Positions 62,858-64,000 of a stretch of DNA of 64,000 nucleotides are shown here, piece by piece. Source of the DNA: Diaphorobacter nitroreducens (lineage in GTDB: Bacteria; Pseudomonadota; Gammaproteobacteria; Burkholderiales; Burkholderiaceae_C); NCBI GenBank assembly GCA_003755025.1, contig RJVL01000003.1:392306-456305 (forward strand), written 5' to 3'. How positions within the stretch are numbered: position 1 is the first letter of the stretch; each line of letters opens with the position of its first letter. The notes beneath the pieces were generated by a model. It made no database searches. It was not told the DNA's origin and saw only the letters and a list, made by a program, of their open reading frames with translations. The position numbers were made by a program, and so were the translations under genes.

Positions 62858-63772
62858 ATGCACAACAGCCACGATCCCCGGGTCCTGCCCATGCGCGACG
62901 GCGTCAACCCCAGTTGCGTGGTTCTGCCCTCGGCGGGGCAGGGGCTTCTGGTGGACTTCCTCGCGCAGCGCTTGCCCGCCGTGTCGCGCGAGGACTGGCT
63001 GCGCCGCCTGCGCGCGAACGAAGTGGTGGACGAGTTCGGCGCGGCCGCCACGGAGCGCAGCGCGTTCACGCCGGGCGTACGCTACTACTACTATCGCGAA
63101 CTGCCGCCCGAGCCCGAGCTGCCGTTCCACGAAACCGTGCTCTACCAGGATGCGCACATCCTTGTGGCCGACAAACCCCACTTTCTGCCCGTGGTGCCCG
63201 CGGGCCGCTACCTGCAGCAAACCCTGCTGGTGCGCTTGAAGCGCCGGCTGGGCCTGAGCGAGTTGTCCCCCGTGCACCGCATCGACCGCGACACGGCAGG
63301 CCTGGTGCTGTTTTCCGTGCAGCGGGCAACGCGCGGCACCTATCAGGCCCTTTTTCGCGACAGACGGGTGCACAAGGTCTATGAGGCCGTTGCACCGTGG
63401 CGTGCCGACCTGCCGCTGCCGTGCATCCATGAAAGCCGGCTGGAGGAAAGCGGCCATTTTTTTCGCATGCACGAAGTGCCCGGCACGCCCAACGCGCGCA
63501 CGCACATCGACGTGTTGGAGGTTGCGGCACCCTGGGCGCGCTACCGGCTGCAGCCCATCACCGGAAAGCGCCACCAATTGCGCGTACACATGGCCGCGCT
63601 GGGCCTGCCGCTGCGCGGCGATGCGTTCTACCCGGAGGTGAACGACCCGCCGGAAGGGGACTATTCCAACCCGCTGCAACTGCTGGCGCGCACGCTTGCC
63701 TTTACCGATCCCCTCAGCGGAGAGACGCGGCAGTTTGACAGCCGGCTGAAACTGCGCCCGCTGACGGATTAG
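62858..63772 (+). CDS. RluA-family pseudouridine synthase
   Basis: Second rRNA/tRNA pseudouridine synthase of the window. The 304-residue protein has a partial S4-like N-terminal part (LVDFLAQRLPAVSREDWLRRLRANEVVDEFG), the catalytic Asp in HRIDRDTAGLVLFS, and GKRHQLRVHMAALGLPLRGDAFYP. ATG 62858 gives MHNSHDPRVLPMRDG; the frame is open 15 codons further upstream. The target base is unknown. Confidence 0.87.
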   Translation: MHNSHDPRVLPMRDGVNPSCVVLPSAGQGLLVDFLAQRLPAVSREDWLRRLRANEVVDEFGAAATERSAFTPGVRYYYYRELPPEPELPFHETVLYQDAHILVADKPHFLPVVPAGRYLQQTLLVRLKRRLGLSELSPVHRIDRDTAGLVLFSVQRATRGTYQALFRDRRVHKVYEAVAPWRADLPLPCIHESRLEESGHFFRMHEVPGTPNARTHIDVLEVAAPWARYRLQPITGKRHQLRVHMAALGLPLRGDAFYPEVNDPPEGDYSNPLQLLARTLAFTDPLSGETRQFDSRLKLRPLTD

Positions 63773-63839
63773 CGTGTGGGAAAGTGGGGGAGGGGAGAGC
63801 AGCCGGAAGGCCGCGTTGCAGCACGCCTTGCCGGAATGC

Positions 63840-63862
63840 TGGAGCGGGCGATGGGAATCGAA
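63840..63862 (-). other. 3-prime fragment of a tRNA-Gly gene, probable attachment-site copy
   Basis: Read on the minus strand the 23 bases give TTCGATTCCC, then ATCGCCCGCTCCA. This fits the end of a bacterial tRNA-Gly (acceptor GCCCGC, discriminator T, CCA, and T-loop TTCGATTCCC). The sequence before it does not fold into the rest of a tRNA. Such a 3-prime copy is what integrase-type elements leave at their far end. Confidence 0.5.
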
Positions 63863-63905
63863 TCCGTCCGAGATGGGATTACCCCATCCATTTTGCGTGC
63901 GCAAT

Positions 63906-64000
63906 TGACCTGCAACCCGCCACCCGTACCAAGGCAATAGAGAATCCGCGCAACCGAGAGGAAGCGCGATGCGCAAGAGCAGGTACACGGACGAACAGAT
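63906..64000 (+). mobile_element. left end of an IS3-family (IS407-like) insertion sequence, cut by window edge
   Basis: TGACCTGCAACCCGCCACCC at 63906 resembles the terminal inverted repeat of IS407-group elements, which begin TGACCTGC. The transposase start MRKSRYTDEQ follows at 63969. Only the left end is in the window. Confidence 0.65.
63969..64000 (+). CDS. IS3-family transposase OrfA, N-terminal fragment
   Basis: Ten codons are visible, MRKSRYTDEQ, the usual opening of OrfA (helix-turn-helix protein) of IS407-like elements. GAGAGGAAG lies six bases before the ATG. The rest lies beyond the window, so completeness of the element cannot be judged. Confidence 0.65.
   Translation, partial: MRKSRYTDEQ

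Noticed and set aside
63840..63910. Complete tRNA gene at the right end
   Set aside because: Only the T-loop and acceptor 3-prime part match. The T-stem 5-prime side does not pair and no anticodon or D-arm can be formed.

Overview
The window is GC-rich DNA from a betaproteobacterium of the order Burkholderiales, most likely family Comamonadaceae (Acidovorax-like). This rests on gene content (bktB-type thiolase, Bug/TctC binding proteins, TRAP transporter, imuA-imuB-dnaE2 cassette, gcvTHP behind a tandem glycine riboswitch) and on many copies of a short AGCGCT-type repeat that I associate from memory with this family. No database was searched, so the taxonomic call is an inference. No rRNA and no complete tRNA gene was seen.

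Layout. 1-5 kb: cbiX-like gene, lptG-lptF, divergent pepA-holC-small ORF. 5-12 kb: branched-chain amino acid binding protein, 2-hydroxyacid dehydrogenase, secreted basic/acidic-tail protein, 2OG-Fe oxygenase, FNR-box-preceded usp, Bug protein, bktB. 12-16 kb: SDR, pseudouridine synthase, soluble hybrid histidine kinase, FKBP. 16-21 kb: gcvP, gcvH, gcvT and glycine riboswitch. 21-24 kb: TRAP transporter dctP-dctQ-(29-codon coupled ORF)-dctM. 24-33 kb: Lrp regulator, TonB receptor with divergent AraC regulator and Fur-like box, three-gene ABC importer, ETF-ubiquinone oxidoreductase. 33-40 kb: chemoreceptor, then a lipid A remodelling module (two-component system, PAP2 phosphatase, eptA). 40-47 kb: AhpD-like protein, DTW-domain tRNA modification enzyme, catalase with OxyR-type site, NDH-2, PAS-LuxR regulator with divergent scoAB, HD-GYP protein. 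47-53 kb: SOS mutagenesis cassette imuA-imuB-dnaE2 under a LexA box. 53-60 kb: a probable extracellular fibre locus (Sel1 protein, CsgG/HfaB-like lipoprotein, small secreted protein, 39-41-residue-repeat secreted protein) divergent from a NarL-type two-component system. 60-64 kb: AsmA protein, two small ORFs, a second pseudouridine synthase, then a 3-prime tRNA-Gly fragment and the start of an IS3-family element.

The most interesting region is 53-60 kb. It resembles curli or holdfast-anchor systems in logic (outer-membrane lipoprotein channel, repeat subunit, small partner, divergent LuxR-type regulator, a strong terminator right behind the subunit gene), but the subunit repeat does not look like the standard curlin repeat. 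Second is the AGCGCT repeat family: mostly in gaps between convergent genes, where it can act as a terminator, but one copy lies in frame inside dnaE2 and a probable copy inside gcvP.
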